Positions 18,201 to 26,880 are shown, counted from the stretch's first letter. The stretch is 64,000 nucleotides of DNA from Verrucomicrobiota bacterium (GCA_023269675.1 JAHFSX010000003.1:1-64000); one strand, 5' to 3'. Program-made: numbers and translations. Notes: generated by a model from the sequence alone, not told the origin.

Positions 18201-20651
18201 CACCGCGCTGTTGCCGAGGGAGCCGCCAGACGCAACCACGAGCCTGCCGACGCTGACGGTCGTATCCCCCGTGTATGGCGTGGGGCCGGTGAGGGCCAGC
18301 GCGCCCGTGCCATTCTTGGTCAGCGAGCCGCTGCCGCTGACGGCCCCGGCCAGCGTCTGGTCAGCACTGCTCGACAAGATGAGCGCGCCGTTGTTGGTGA
18401 TTGCGACGGCGAGGCCGCCGGTGCCGAACGGTGAGTTTCCGGCGAGCGCAAGCGCACCCGCGTTGACCGTCACGGGCCCGGCAAGGGTATTGGTTCCGGT
18501 GAGCGTCAAGGTGCCTGCGCCGTTCTTGGTCAGGGGCGAGGCCGCCGCTCCGGCCGCATGCTGCAACGCCTGTGCCACGGTGATGTCGTAGCCGTCGGTG
18601 TCGATGACCGCGCCGCCGTCCTTCACGTTGGCGGCGGTGAGGCCCTGCATGAACGTGGCGCTGCTGGCGGTGGGCTTGAGCGTGCCGCCGTTGAAGTTGA
18701 AGATGCTGGTGTTGACACCGCCGGCTACAGTTGCGACGCCGCCGGTGATGAAGGCTGTGCTGAAGGTGCCGCCGTTGAAATCGAAGGTCCCCGAATGGAC
18801 GTTGCTGTCGGCGGAGTTCGTCGAAATCAGAAGCGACCCCACCGTGGCTGTTCCCCCGTTCTGAATGAACTGGCCGTAGGAGGGCTTGGGACTGGCGGGA
18901 TTGACGATATCGGCGACAATCATCCTGCTGGCCGTCAGAATGCCGGTGCCGCTGAGCGTCATGGTTCCGGCAAAATTCCCGCGCTGGCCGACCCCCAGCG
19001 TGCCGCCGACCGCCAGCGTGCCGCCGCTCAGGTTGAGAAACGAGGAGCAGTCCGCCGTGGGCGACAGGTTGACGCTCCCGGATACGCTGATCACACCCGC
19101 CGTCTGGTTCAGCGTGCCGGTGGCCGCATTCGACTGGCTGATGTTGATGCTTGAAAAATAGCTCGTGGCGCTGCTGTCATACTGCAAAATTCCGGCGCCA
19201 AAATACTGCTGCCCCAGCGTCAGGGTGTTTGAGCCCGCGGTGCCGATGCTGGCGGTCCCGGTCAGCAGCAGCGTGCCGCCGCCGCTCAGCCAGGTTTGGC
19301 CGACATACGTGTTCACGGCGGTCAAAGCCAGCGTGCCTGCGCCCGATTTGGTGAAGTTGCCGTTCGCGCCGCCGCTCAAGACGCCGCTCAGCCGCGCATC
19401 GATCGCCGCCGCACCGTCATCAACCTGGAGCGTGCGACCGCTCGTGCCCAGATTGAGGGGATTCTGCAGTTCTACCATGTGGGTGGCCGTGGGGGCGCCG
19501 AGAATGAGCCGCTGCGCGCCAAAACCGGTATTCGCCGTTCCCCATGCGATCGTGGCGCCGCTTCCGCCCAGATTCACCACACGGTCGGCGTTGAAGGCTG
19601 CCCACCCGCCGGGTCCCGTGAAATTGACGCCCGTCACTGTTGTCGCCGAGGCTAAGTTGCGCGTGAAGTCGCCGACGCCCAGTCCGAGCACGCCGCCGTA
19701 GAAAACCAGCGCGCTGCTTCCCCCCGTCGTTCCGATGCCGCCGGGAAGGGCATTCGCATGCTCAAGCTCCAGTACGCCGCCGTAGACCCGGGTGGGGCCG
19801 GTGTGGCTGTTCGCAACGGGCAGGATCAGGTTATTGTTCCCGATCTTGGCGAACCCTCTGGCGCCCGACAAGGAGGAGGCATAGGTGAAGGAACCCAGCG
19901 TGGTGTCTGCGCCGGCGACGGCGCTCGCGCTCAACGACACGTTGGGAAGGGTGTTTGCGTAAAGGGCATCCACGTGGGCCGAGCCGAACGCGCCCGCCCC
20001 TCCGACGCCGATTGCGAGCGTGCCCGCGTTCGCGACGGTCGCAACACCTGTGTCGGGCAGCGAGTTGGTCTTCAAAAAACTCAGCACGCCGTTGTTGACG
20101 ACGGTCCCGCCGCTGTACGTGTTCGCGCCGGAAAGGGTCAGGAAACCCGCACCGTTCTTGACGACACTCTTTGTAGAGCCGCTGACGGCGCCCGAAATCG
20201 TCAAGGAGCCCCGGTTCGTGACGCTCAGGTTGTCCGTCAGAATCAGGGGCGCGGAAACGGTGTCGGACGTGGAGGCGCTATTGGTCTGAATCAGATTCGC
20301 GTCTAGGCCGCCGTTGTTGAACGTCAGGGTTGCGCCGCCGCTGGCCGCCAGCGTGAATTCATAATAGGGTGAAAGCACATCGCCGAAAAGCAAGGCCCCC
20401 GCCGTCCGCGACGTGGTGTCGATGGTGACCGTCCGGGCGATAGTGATGTTGTTCGTTAAGTAGACGACATCGCCCGCGGCCGTCCCCGGCACCACGGCGG
20501 GGTTCCAGCGCGAGGCCGTACTCCACGTGCTGCTGCCGTCGTAAACCCAGGCGCCGCTGCCGGCGCGGGCCGCAGGCTGGATCACGAAGGCACCCGCCGC
20601 GAGTAATAACAGAACGAGGGAAAACGGGGTGAATCGAATCTTTCTTTTCAT
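15273..20651 (-). CDS. Giant secreted autotransporter-associated beta-strand repeat protein (no lectin modules)
   Basis: 1792 residues. The start at MKRKIRF is supported by AGGAG six bases upstream and by the signal peptide that follows (FSLVLLLLAAGAFVIQPAARA). The mature protein is almost entirely beta-strand repeats of the form K-x-G-x-G-x-L-x-L-x-G-x-N-T-Y-x-G-x-T, for example TKSGAGTLALTAVNTYVG, LSGNNTYSGGTAVNGNGTL and KTGSGTLSLDGTNTNAG, predicting a long right-handed beta-solenoid. No lectin or PA14 module and no C-terminal barrel were seen. The tail reads LLELQLQATLLMLR, resembling the hydrophobic/basic ends of the other giants. It is divergent from the beta-propeller gene across a 258-base promoter region. 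Its ligand and export route are unknown. Confidence 0.8.
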   Translation of the reverse strand: MKRKIRFTPFSLVLLLLAAGAFVIQPAARAGSGAWVYDGSSTWSTASRWNPAVVPGTAAGDVVYLTNNITIARTVTIDTTSRTAGALLFGDVLSPYYEFTLAASGGATLTFNNGGLDANLIQTNSASTSDTVSAPLILTDNLSVTNRGSLTISGAVSGSTKSVVKNGAGFLTLSGANTYSGGTVVNNGVLSFLKTNSLPDTGVATVANAGTLAIGVGGAGAFGSAHVDALYANTLPNVSLSASAVAGADTTLGSFTYASSLSGARGFAKIGNNNLILPVANSHTGPTRVYGGVLELEHANALPGGIGTTGGSSALVFYGGVLGLGVGDFTRNLASATTVTGVNFTGPGGWAAFNADRVVNLGGSGATIAWGTANTGFGAQRLILGAPTATHMVELQNPLNLGTSGRTLQVDDGAAAIDARLSGVLSGGANGNFTKSGAGTLALTAVNTYVGQTWLSGGGTLLLTGTASIGTAGSNTLTLGQQYFGAGILQYDSSATSYFSSINISQSNAATGTLNQTAGVISVSGSVNLSPTADCSSFLNLSGGTLAVGGTLGVGQRGNFAGTMTLSGTGILTASRMIVADIVNPASPKPSYGQFIQNGGTATVGSLLISTNSADSNVHSGTFDFNGGTFSTAFITGGVATVAGGVNTSIFNFNGGTLKPTASSATFMQGLTAANVKDGGAVIDTDGYDITVAQALQHAAGAAASPLTKNGAGTLTLTGTNTLAGPVTVNAGALALAGNSPFGTGGLAVAITNNGALILSSSADQTLAGAVSGSGSLTKNGTGALALTGPTPYTGDTTVSVGRLVVASGGSLGNSAVTLGAGTTLGLRMLASEGQWSCKSLALSGGAVTVDFHFYGASPSLTTAPVLVNGDFVNNGTLNVTVGGAAVATGTYPLIRYTGSLTGSGLLGSAALPNGGLGTLVDNSANKTIDLSVTTAVSPLVWDGDSGAWDIGVTANWTGFRTTYLDGDLVLFDDSSSGAAPFTVTLPASVAPNNVLFNNAAKDYTLGGPGALSGDANIYKTGSGAVTLAGPNTSSGGLTIDSGAGNVTAALAATQDGLGSGPVALGAGSTLILDNANTTAATVAKANVFGGSGLLKVAFATNTTGRATTLSGLSGFAGSVQVGSPGSSTGDKLAVSGADAPGATVQIADGHTMLVGSGGAPVRFAGIAVRGSGNAEARGAIRMAANASSLDAPITLLGDTTIASDFMGAALSGGVTGTAATGATNVLTQGTAASASGCVLSGAVSDGSNGGRVALTQSKGTLTLSGNNTYSGGTAVNGNGTLQLGATDALPAAGAVILGGTNGVGNGVGNLALGAFSQTLASLTAVSMGTSYNTITVAPGQALTVSGAAGIFVGIDAGVGSETRVKMAGGGRLAVTHASANVTLGKGQADESGTGTGVLDLSELSSVTLGSGADPINEVRVAYGQMSSGTLTLSNTSNLLTATTLNVGNSLQLNAGSGTLILGAGVNTLAANTVNIGLYKGVGTVKFASQAAGSYGTVTLGGRTGSTTEMTIGSKGGMPSGAVPSGTLDLRGHVADVAAGTVTIGREDNSSGAIYTGGAAGALLFDSGTFTATNLVMAYKSGINTGALAKATATLTVSGGVFTVTGGPVTFASQTGTGAAYATLNLNGGTFRSYADIRTGPSNCTSTINLDGGTLDLTSHAIGSGSQTVTVFNANSGTLMNLGSFNNGAPLVKTGSGTLSLDGTNTNAGATLVSNGTLRLASVTCLPPTADLYLAAGTAAQLDYVGRLPIHALYVDGVRKMGSLYGQNNLAPYLAGTGLLELQLQATLLMLR

Positions 20652-20694
20652 AGGACACTCCTGTTCACGGTAGACGCATACCTTTATAGAACAT

Positions 20695-20723
20695 ATAGTG
20701 CCCCGTTCATGGGGCGTGAGCAA
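20695..20723 (-). promoter_or_regulatory. Putative promoter of giant repeat gene 3
   Basis: On the minus strand TTGCTC and CACTAT are 17 bases apart, and the first transcribed base would fall about 40 bases before the ATG. A GCCCC/GGGGC inverted repeat lies in the spacer and a second palindrome lies just upstream. Each box matches the sigma70 consensus at four of six positions. Confidence 0.35.
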
Positions 20724-20743
20724 GCGCTTTTTAGGAAAAGCGC
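20724..20743. promoter_or_regulatory. Perfect 8-bp inverted repeat in the divergent promoter region
   Basis: GCGCTTTT and AAAAGCGC flank a four-base TAGG. It abuts the predicted -35 box of giant gene 3, where a regulator could control the divergent pair. No regulator gene is in the window. An operator role is a guess from position. Confidence 0.35.
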
Positions 20744-20853
20744 CCGTCGCGAGGCAACATGGGCCGGATGGACCCGGAATGCGCACGGTGCTCCTCCCGC
20801 CCCACGGCTTCTGCCGCGCCGCGCGTGACGTTCTTCCCTTCATACTATTGCCC

Positions 20854-20883
20854 TTGTGGTAATGCCCAGTTCCCTGCTACACT
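20854..20883 (+). promoter_or_regulatory. Putative promoter of the beta-propeller gene
   Basis: TTGTGG and TACACT are separated by 18 bases, and the start ATG at 20910 is 27 bases past the -10 box. The match is weak, but the position fits the chosen start and its GGAAAGG ribosome site. Confidence 0.3.
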
Positions 20884-20909
20884 ATGTACTTCTGACCGGA
20901 AAGGCGTGC

Positions 20910-23714
20910 ATGAGCTTTTTAAAGACTCTTTTTGGTAACGGATTAACATATTTGAGCCTGATAGGGGCCAGTGTGGCGCTGGCGCAGGATCCCTTTATCC
21001 CGGCGTGGTCCTCCTATGTCGGCGGCACGTATGACGTGGACGATGTCTATGCCGCGGCGGTCGACAGCGCCACCAACAGCTACATCGGCGGTTCCCTCGG
21101 CTCAGGCGAGATTCAGAGTGATCCCTCGGTCGTCGTGACCGATCCCTACGGTTATCAAGGTTCGCAAGACGCTTTTGTGGCCAAGGTCACCGCTTCGGGC
21201 GCGCTGGCGTGGTATATCTGTCTCGGCGCCGAGGAGAACGACCGCGTCAGAGGGCTGGCGGTCGGTCCGAACGACCGCGTCTATGCCGCCGGCTACTCCG
21301 AGCGGACCGACATCCTGAATGAGGACGGAGGGACCAACGCCTGCCTCTGGTCCGTCAACCGCAGCACCGGAGCAAACGACTGGACGGTTACCATCGGCGC
21401 CTTCAACGGCGCCAGCCGGTTCACCGCCGTGGCCGTCGACACCAACGGCTACATCTACGCGGTGGGAACCACCTCTGTGACGGGGCTGGCGCTCAACGTT
21501 TCCGGATACCTGGTCAACGGCACCAACTACGGCACGCAACTGAAAGGCGACCTCGACGCGTGCGTGCTGAAAGTCGCACCCAACGGCAGCATCGTCTGGT
21601 TTCACTACCTCGGCGGCACCAACGCCGACGTCGCGACCGCCTGCGCGGTCGGCCCCGACGGCTCGGTCTACGTGGCGGGCGAGACGCGTTCGCCCGGCTG
21701 GGTCTCCACGCCCTCGGGCACGCCCGGGCCGGCCAACAAAGACGGCTTCCTGGTCAAACTGAGCGCCGACGGCACGCACATCTGGTCCACTTTCCTCGGC
21801 GGCAGCGCTGACGACGCGGTGAACGCACTCGCCAAGGACCCCACCTCTTCCGCCCTTTTCCTCGGGGGAACCACCGCCTCCACCACCTTTCTCGCGAACT
21901 CCACCCGCCTGAACTCCTACGCGGGCGGGAGCGACGGCTTCGTCGTGAAACTGACCGACAGCGGGACGACCTTTACCAACACGTGGTGCCGCTTCCTGGG
22001 CGGCAGCGCCTCGGAGCGTGTCACGTCGCTCGCGCGCCAGAGCGACGGAAAAGTCGTGGCCGGCGGCGCCACCGCCTCGGGCGGCTGGCTCACGCAAACG
22101 GGCGGCTCGGTCTTCAGCGGCGTGCAGGACGGCTTCCTGTGCACCCTCGACAGCGCCGGCGACGTCGCGGTTTCCGCCTATATCGGCGGCGCGAGTAACG
22201 ACGAAGTCCGCGCCCTCGCCCCCACGCCCAACTCCATGCTGGCCGCGGGCAGCACCCGCTCACCGGACTGGGTCAGCGGCGGGTTCTGGACCGCGTGGAA
22301 CAAAGAAGACCTTTTCGGCATTACCGGCGTCTTCGGCTTCGTCGGCAAGTGGCTGTCCGAACCGGGCGTGCCGGCCGCCGTCACGGACGACCCGGACGAT
22401 CTCACCGTGCAAGAGGGTCAACCGGCCGCCTTCCGGGTCGCCGCGGCCGGCACCGCGCCGCTGACCTACCGCTGGTTCCGTAACGGCGTGCCCGCCACCG
22501 GACTCACCTCCAACACCTATGTGATCGCGGCCGCCGCCCGCACCAACAACCAGGACACCTATGCCTGTCTGGTCTCCAACGCCTACGGCACAGCCACCAG
22601 TCAGGCGGCGCGCTTGACCGTCATCTCCAACGGCACGCTGACCGTCACGCTCGCGCCCGCGGCCGCCGTCTCCCAAGGCGCGCGGTGGAGCCTCAACAGC
22701 GGCGTAACGTGGTTCACAAGCGGCTCGAGCACCAATCTGGCGGCCGGAACCTACAGCGTGACCTTCACCAATCTCACCGGCTGGGCCACGCCCGCCACAC
22801 TCGCGGACGTACAGGTCGACTCCGGCGCAACCACCTCCACATCAGGCGTCTACACCGCGATACTGCCCTCCGCCGCGCGCGCCATCACGGGCACGAATGT
22901 GACGGTCACGGTCCGCGCCCCCGCCGGCATCTCGACGTGGGCGCTGGTCGAAAACCTGGCCCCCGGCCTCACGCCAACCTCCTATACGGCCGGCGGCACC
23001 TGGAACAGCTCCGCGCACACCCTGACCTTCACCGGCACCGAAGCCACTACCAACACCCTCTCGTATACGGTCAGCTGCGTCACGTCGGGCATCTATACCG
23101 TCAGCGGCACGGTCACGCCACAACCGGCCAACGTGCCCGTCGCGGTCACCGGCGATTCGCGGATCATCAAGGTCAACCTCCTGCGCACCATCAACGGAAC
23201 CTCGGTCACGATCACGGTCTACCAGCTCTCAGCCTCCTTCATCTGGTCGGTTTACGAATATCTCCCGACAAGCCTTACCCCGACGAACATCACCGGACCC
23301 AACGCCAACTGGGACCCCGCCTCATCGACCATCGACTGGTACAGAAAGGGCGTTGGCCAGACGCTCACCTACACGGTGACCGGCACGCCGGGGTCCTACA
23401 CCCTGTCCGGCGAAGGGCAAGTCACCTCCAGCGGGATGGAGCCCATCTTCGGCGACTCTGTCGTCACCATCCCCGGCGCTGAAATTCCTCCGCCGAACAT
23501 CCTGAGCCTCGTGCCTTTGGCCGGCACAAACGCTTTGGCCCTGACCTTCACCTCGGTCGCCGGGCAGGCGTATATGATCCGGACAAACGCCACGGTCGCG
23601 GTGACGAACCTTTGGTTCGACTGCCTCTCCGTCACGGGCGCCGACGGCACCACCGTGCAACCGGTGCCCATGTCCGGCCCGCGCCTCTTCTACCGCGTCC
23701 GCGTGGCGCAGTGA
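20910..23714 (+). CDS. Secreted SBBP-type beta-propeller protein with Ig-like domain
   Basis: 934 residues from the ATG preceded by GGAAAGG. A signal peptide (MSFLKTLFGNGLTYLSLIGASVALAQ) is followed by about seven propeller repeats, residues about 25-480, of the SBBP/delta-60 type: WYICLGAEENDRVRGLAVG, WFHYLGGTNADVATACAVG and WSTFLGGSADDAVNALAKD. Residues about 490-575 are an Ig-like domain (VQEGQPAAFRV, YRWFRNG, DTYACLVSNAYG). Three further beta-rich segments follow. The C-terminus (FYRVRVAQ) matches the end of a domain common at the tail of secreted PVC proteins. Probably surface-associated. No catalytic motif is evident, and a binding or scaffold role is inferred. Confidence 0.75.
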   Translation: MSFLKTLFGNGLTYLSLIGASVALAQDPFIPAWSSYVGGTYDVDDVYAAAVDSATNSYIGGSLGSGEIQSDPSVVVTDPYGYQGSQDAFVAKVTASGALAWYICLGAEENDRVRGLAVGPNDRVYAAGYSERTDILNEDGGTNACLWSVNRSTGANDWTVTIGAFNGASRFTAVAVDTNGYIYAVGTTSVTGLALNVSGYLVNGTNYGTQLKGDLDACVLKVAPNGSIVWFHYLGGTNADVATACAVGPDGSVYVAGETRSPGWVSTPSGTPGPANKDGFLVKLSADGTHIWSTFLGGSADDAVNALAKDPTSSALFLGGTTASTTFLANSTRLNSYAGGSDGFVVKLTDSGTTFTNTWCRFLGGSASERVTSLARQSDGKVVAGGATASGGWLTQTGGSVFSGVQDGFLCTLDSAGDVAVSAYIGGASNDEVRALAPTPNSMLAAGSTRSPDWVSGGFWTAWNKEDLFGITGVFGFVGKWLSEPGVPAAVTDDPDDLTVQEGQPAAFRVAAAGTAPLTYRWFRNGVPATGLTSNTYVIAAAARTNNQDTYACLVSNAYGTATSQAARLTVISNGTLTVTLAPAAAVSQGARWSLNSGVTWFTSGSSTNLAAGTYSVTFTNLTGWATPATLADVQVDSGATTSTSGVYTAILPSAARAITGTNVTVTVRAPAGISTWALVENLAPGLTPTSYTAGGTWNSSAHTLTFTGTEATTNTLSYTVSCVTSGIYTVSGTVTPQPANVPVAVTGDSRIIKVNLLRTINGTSVTITVYQLSASFIWSVYEYLPTSLTPTNITGPNANWDPASSTIDWYRKGVGQTLTYTVTGTPGSYTLSGEGQVTSSGMEPIFGDSVVTIPGAEIPPPNILSLVPLAGTNALALTFTSVAGQAYMIRTNATVAVTNLWFDCLSVTGADGTTVQPVPMSGPRLFYRVRVAQ

Positions 23715-23724
23715 TCCCGCACTT

Positions 23725-23808
23725 GAACGAACATTCAACATCGAACGTCCAACATCCAACGGAGGCGTGTCCCTGTTCAATGTTCAGCGTTGCATGTTGA
23801 CGGTCCGA
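23725..23808. repeat. Heptad-array hairpin (RAACRTY dialect), copy 4
   Basis: Left arm 23725-23764 (GAACATTCAACATCGAAC, then CCAACATCCAAC) and right arm 23775-23808 (GTTCAATGTTCAGCGTTG) pair around a ten-base loop. It begins about ten bases past the stop of the propeller gene. This is the only RAACRTY copy on the 3-prime side of a plus-strand gene; the motif orientation relative to the stop codon is the same because the element is palindromic. Confidence 0.7.
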
Positions 23809-23834
23809 CGTCCCCGCATCCCACCACCAAACCC

Positions 23835-23863
23835 TTGCGCGCGTCCCTGCGGTAGTGTAACGT
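23835..23863 (+). promoter_or_regulatory. Putative promoter of the GH50-like gene, possibly leaderless
   Basis: TTGCGC and TAACGT are 17 bases apart. The -10 box ends seven bases before the ATG at 23870, so transcription would begin at or next to the start codon. The gene also has no ribosome binding site, which fits a leaderless message. Each box matches consensus at only four of six positions. Confidence 0.35.
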
Positions 23864-23869
23864 TATGGG

Positions 23870-25936
23870 ATGAATAATTTCCTTCTACTGGGCGCCCTCG
23901 CCGGTTGCGCCGCCAACCTCCTCGCCCAGCCGCTGACCCTCTGGCCGTCCGACCTGTGCGACGCCCGCAAAAACCCCTCCAGCGAACTGACGGTCGACGC
24001 GCGCAAAACGCTGCTCGTCAGCACCGGCACGCGCTACGACTGGCCCGGCGTCACGGTCTTCTTCAAGGCCGGCGAGATGGACCTCGCCGAGTACGGCCCG
24101 CTGCAGGTGACGGTCAGCAACACCTGCAACCGGCCCCTCACGGTCAGCCTCAGCGTCAAGAACCGCGTCAGGGGCGAGCACTCGCCCGGCGGGAGCGTCA
24201 CGCTCGACCCCGGCCGCGAGGGCGTGATCGTCGCCAGCCTGCGCCGCTCGCCGTGGGTGCTGGACCAGCCGCTCGAGCTGGTCGGCATGCGCGGCTTCCC
24301 CGCGGCGCTCGGCGACGGCACCTTCAATGTCCGCAAGACCGCCGAGCTGCACATCTTCATCGGCAAGCCCGACGCGCCCGCCACCTTCGCGGTCACCCGC
24401 ATCGAGGCGCTCAAGGCGCCGCTCAACCTGCTCAAGACCGCGGCCTTCCTGCCGTTCGTGGACCGCTTCGGCCAGTTCGCACACGCCGAGTGGCCCGGCA
24501 AGATCCACAGCGAGGAAGAGCTGCAGCAGGCCAAGGCGCAAGAGGCGCAGGCGCTCGCCGCGGCCCCCGGCCCCGCCGACCGCGACGCGTGGGGCGGCTG
24601 GACCCGCGGCCCGCAGCTCAAGGCCACGGGCCACTTCCGCACCGAAAAGGTCGCGGGCAACTGGTGGCTGGTCGACCCCGACGGACGCCTCTTCTTCTCG
24701 CACGGCGTGGACTGCGTGCGCCCCGGCGCGGAGACCGGCGTGACCGGCCGCGAGAGCTACTTCGCCTGGCTGCCGGCGCAGGAGCCGGCCTACGCCGCGT
24801 TCTTCGGCCAGAGCGGCTGGGCGCCGCACGGCTTCTACAAGGATAAGGGCCCGTTCAAGACCTTCGACTTCGCGGGCGCGAACCAGCTGCGCAAGTATGG
24901 CGACGGCTGGCGCGACACCTTCGCCGACCTGGCCCACCGGCGCATCCGCGCCTGGGGCCTCAACACCGTGGCCAACTGGTCCGATGCCCAGGTTTACTGG
25001 CTGCGCCGCACGCCCTACACCGCCACCTTCAACACCGGCGGCCCGCGCATCGAAGGCTCCGAGGGCTGGTGGGGCAAGTTCCCCGACCCCTTCTCGCGGG
25101 AGTTCGGCGACACGATCCGCAAGCGCGCCCTCGACCAGCAGACAGCCGGCACCGCCAGCGACCCCTGGTGCATCGGCTTCTTTGTGGACAACGAGCTCTC
25201 GTGGGGCAAGGACGAGCGCGACCTCGCGCGGGCCTCGCTGCTTTCGCCCCCCGCCCAGCCCGCGAAGCTCGCCTTCAAGGCATGGCTGGAGCGGAAGTAC
25301 GCGACGCCCGAAGCGCTGAACGCCGCCTGGGGCACCGCCTTCGCCTCGTGGGACGCCCTCCTCGCCAACACGAACAGGCCCGATGAAAAGCTCTGCGGCG
25401 CCGACCTGGAGGCCTTCCACACGCAGATCGCCGAGCAGTACTTCCGCACGATCCGCGACGCGCTCAAGGCCGCCGCGCCCGACACGCTCTATCTCGGCTG
25501 CCGCATCGCCTGGGGCGCGCCCAACGTTTACCGCGCCTCCGCGAAGTTCTGCGACGTGGTGAGCGTGAACACCTACCAGCGGAGCGTGACCAAGGATCTG
25601 CCGGCCGGCAGCGAGGACAAGCCCATGCTCAACGGCGAGTTCCACTTCGGCGCGCTCGACCGCGGCCTGTTCCACACCGGCCTGGTCGCCACCCGGGACC
25701 AGGAGGAGCGCGCCGCCTGCTACGCCGCTTTCGTGACCTCCTGCCTCACGCACCCGCGCTATGTGGGCACGCACTGGTTCCAGTGGCGTGACCAGGCGCT
25801 GACCGGCCGCGGCGACGGCGAGAACTACCAGATCGGCTTTCTCACCGTCGCCGACCAGCCCTATCCCGAGCTGGTCGAAGCCGCCCGCAAGGTCGGCGCG
25901 ACGATGTACGCGACGCGCTTCGGCGCGGAAAAATGA
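23870..25936 (+). CDS. Secreted GH50-like (beta-agarase-type) glycoside hydrolase
   Basis: 688 residues. A signal peptide (MNNFLLLGALAGCAANLLA) and an N-terminal beta-sandwich of about 180 residues precede a TIM-barrel. The barrel opens with GNWWLVDPDGRLFFSHGVDCV, the hallmark entry of the agarase-type GH50 fold. The likely acid/base is E442 in FVDNELSWG and the likely nucleophile is E590 in LNGEFHFGALDRGLFHTG. Known GH50 enzymes cut beta-1,4 links in agarose and related galactans, but uncharacterised relatives are common in PVC genomes, so substrate is not certain. The ATG at 23865 opens only a two-codon frame, hence the start five bases later. Predicted to act outside the cytoplasm. Confidence 0.75.
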   Translation: MNNFLLLGALAGCAANLLAQPLTLWPSDLCDARKNPSSELTVDARKTLLVSTGTRYDWPGVTVFFKAGEMDLAEYGPLQVTVSNTCNRPLTVSLSVKNRVRGEHSPGGSVTLDPGREGVIVASLRRSPWVLDQPLELVGMRGFPAALGDGTFNVRKTAELHIFIGKPDAPATFAVTRIEALKAPLNLLKTAAFLPFVDRFGQFAHAEWPGKIHSEEELQQAKAQEAQALAAAPGPADRDAWGGWTRGPQLKATGHFRTEKVAGNWWLVDPDGRLFFSHGVDCVRPGAETGVTGRESYFAWLPAQEPAYAAFFGQSGWAPHGFYKDKGPFKTFDFAGANQLRKYGDGWRDTFADLAHRRIRAWGLNTVANWSDAQVYWLRRTPYTATFNTGGPRIEGSEGWWGKFPDPFSREFGDTIRKRALDQQTAGTASDPWCIGFFVDNELSWGKDERDLARASLLSPPAQPAKLAFKAWLERKYATPEALNAAWGTAFASWDALLANTNRPDEKLCGADLEAFHTQIAEQYFRTIRDALKAAAPDTLYLGCRIAWGAPNVYRASAKFCDVVSVNTYQRSVTKDLPAGSEDKPMLNGEFHFGALDRGLFHTGLVATRDQEERAACYAAFVTSCLTHPRYVGTHWFQWRDQALTGRGDGENYQIGFLTVADQPYPELVEAARKVGATMYATRFGAEK

Positions 25937-26134
25937 GGGTGCCCGGGACGTTCCCCCAGACCGTCCGCGGCCGACAGGACCCCGGCGTTTTCATTGGCCC
26001 CGGAAGGCGGCTCGCCCGGCCGCCGAGCTCCACCTAAACCGGTCACTTCACGCGTCTCAAAGGCAGGGTCGGAGCGCTGGTCCGCCCGTTTGTATGTGAC
26101 GAAAAGTCAAAAGAAAACGCCGTGCCGACAGACC

Positions 26135-26412
26135 TGGGTGCGATTCAGTTTCGTTGAAACTGAGTCGAACCAAGGAGAATTTAGGAGTTAGGATTGAGGA
26201 GTTGGATGCGCAGAAGACCCTGAAAACAGGGCGTTCGACAAGGAGGAGCCCTTCCGCGAGCAACCGTTTCTTGAGGCCCTACGTTTGACCTCATCTTGAA
26301 GATACGAACACGAACTCTCGAGCATGGTACGAACACGTTCGCTGCCATGGCATTGCAACTCCTAACTCCTCCTTCGGGTGTGGATTCAACGAAGTTGAAT
26401 CACACCCGACAG
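26135..26412. repeat. Inverted-repeat-bounded element with AGGAGTT-dialect arms
   Basis: Left arm 26135-26205 reads GGGTGCGATTCAGTTTCG, then AGGAGAATTTAGGAGTT units. The right arm, about 26355-26412, read on the other strand, carries the same order of parts: GGGTGTGATTCAACTTCG, then GGAGGAGTTAGGAGTT. Each arm also has its own small palindrome (TCAGTTTC/GAAACTGA and GATTCAAC/GTTGAATC). CCGACAGACCT occurs next to both arms in direct orientation. About 150 bases without a credible gene lie between. It fills most of the 550-base gap 25937-26486. Confidence 0.55.
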
Positions 26413-26486
26413 ACCTTTCTGCCTTACAATCGTCTTTCCATTAACTGCGGTTGCGCTAAACTAGTGTCAACCGAAAGGAGTCAGCC

Positions 26487-26873
26487 ATGAAATTCTTCGA
26501 TGTGGCGACGCGCGCGCGCGACCAGTTCGTGAACATCACCGCGCAGGTGCAACAGGCGGTTCAGGCGCTAGGCCTTGGCGACGGCGTGGTGACCGTCTTC
26601 ACGCCGCACACCACCTGCGGCCTGACGATCAACGAGAATGCGGATCCCCACGTGATTTCCGACATGCTCCAGCAGCTCGAGGCGATGGTGCCGTGGCGGC
26701 AGCCGTTCTATGAACATGCCGAGGGCAACTCCGCCGCCCACCTGAAGGCCTCGCTGATGGGCTGCTCGCTCCAGCTCATCGTGACCTGCGGACACGTCGA
26801 CCTCGGCGTGTGGCAGGGCATCTTTCTCTGCGAGTTCGACGGGCCCCGCTCCCGGCGCGTCTGGGTGCAGTGA
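26487..26873 (+). CDS. yjbQ: YjbQ (UPF0047) family protein
   Basis: 128 residues, about the usual length for the family. Conserved segments are all present: FTPHTTCGLTINENAD (residues 38-53), EGNSAAHLKASLMGCS near 77-92, and LGVWQGIFLCEFDGPR near the C-terminus. The family forms a small trimeric cytoplasmic protein, sometimes annotated as a secondary thiamine-phosphate synthase because the E. coli member has weak activity of that kind; the physiological role is open. GAAAGGAG eight bases or so upstream supports the start. It converges on the DUF1080 gene and ends at a heptad hairpin. Confidence 0.9.
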   Translation: MKFFDVATRARDQFVNITAQVQQAVQALGLGDGVVTVFTPHTTCGLTINENADPHVISDMLQQLEAMVPWRQPFYEHAEGNSAAHLKASLMGCSLQLIVTCGHVDLGVWQGIFLCEFDGPRSRRVWVQ

Positions 26874-26880
26874 GAAGAGC

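Noticed and set aside
15273..20843. Longer form of giant gene 3 starting at 20843
   Set aside because: The extra 64 residues are basic and lack a signal; the ATG at 20651 has AGGAG and a signal peptide.
23885..25774. 629-codon open frame on the minus strand
   Set aside because: Antisense shadow of the GH50-like gene; no recognisable domain and no ribosome site.
25937..26486. tRNA or small RNA gene in the 550-base gap
   Set aside because: The stem-loops seen belong to inverted-repeat arms; no cloverleaf or TTCGA-type T-loop arrangement was found.
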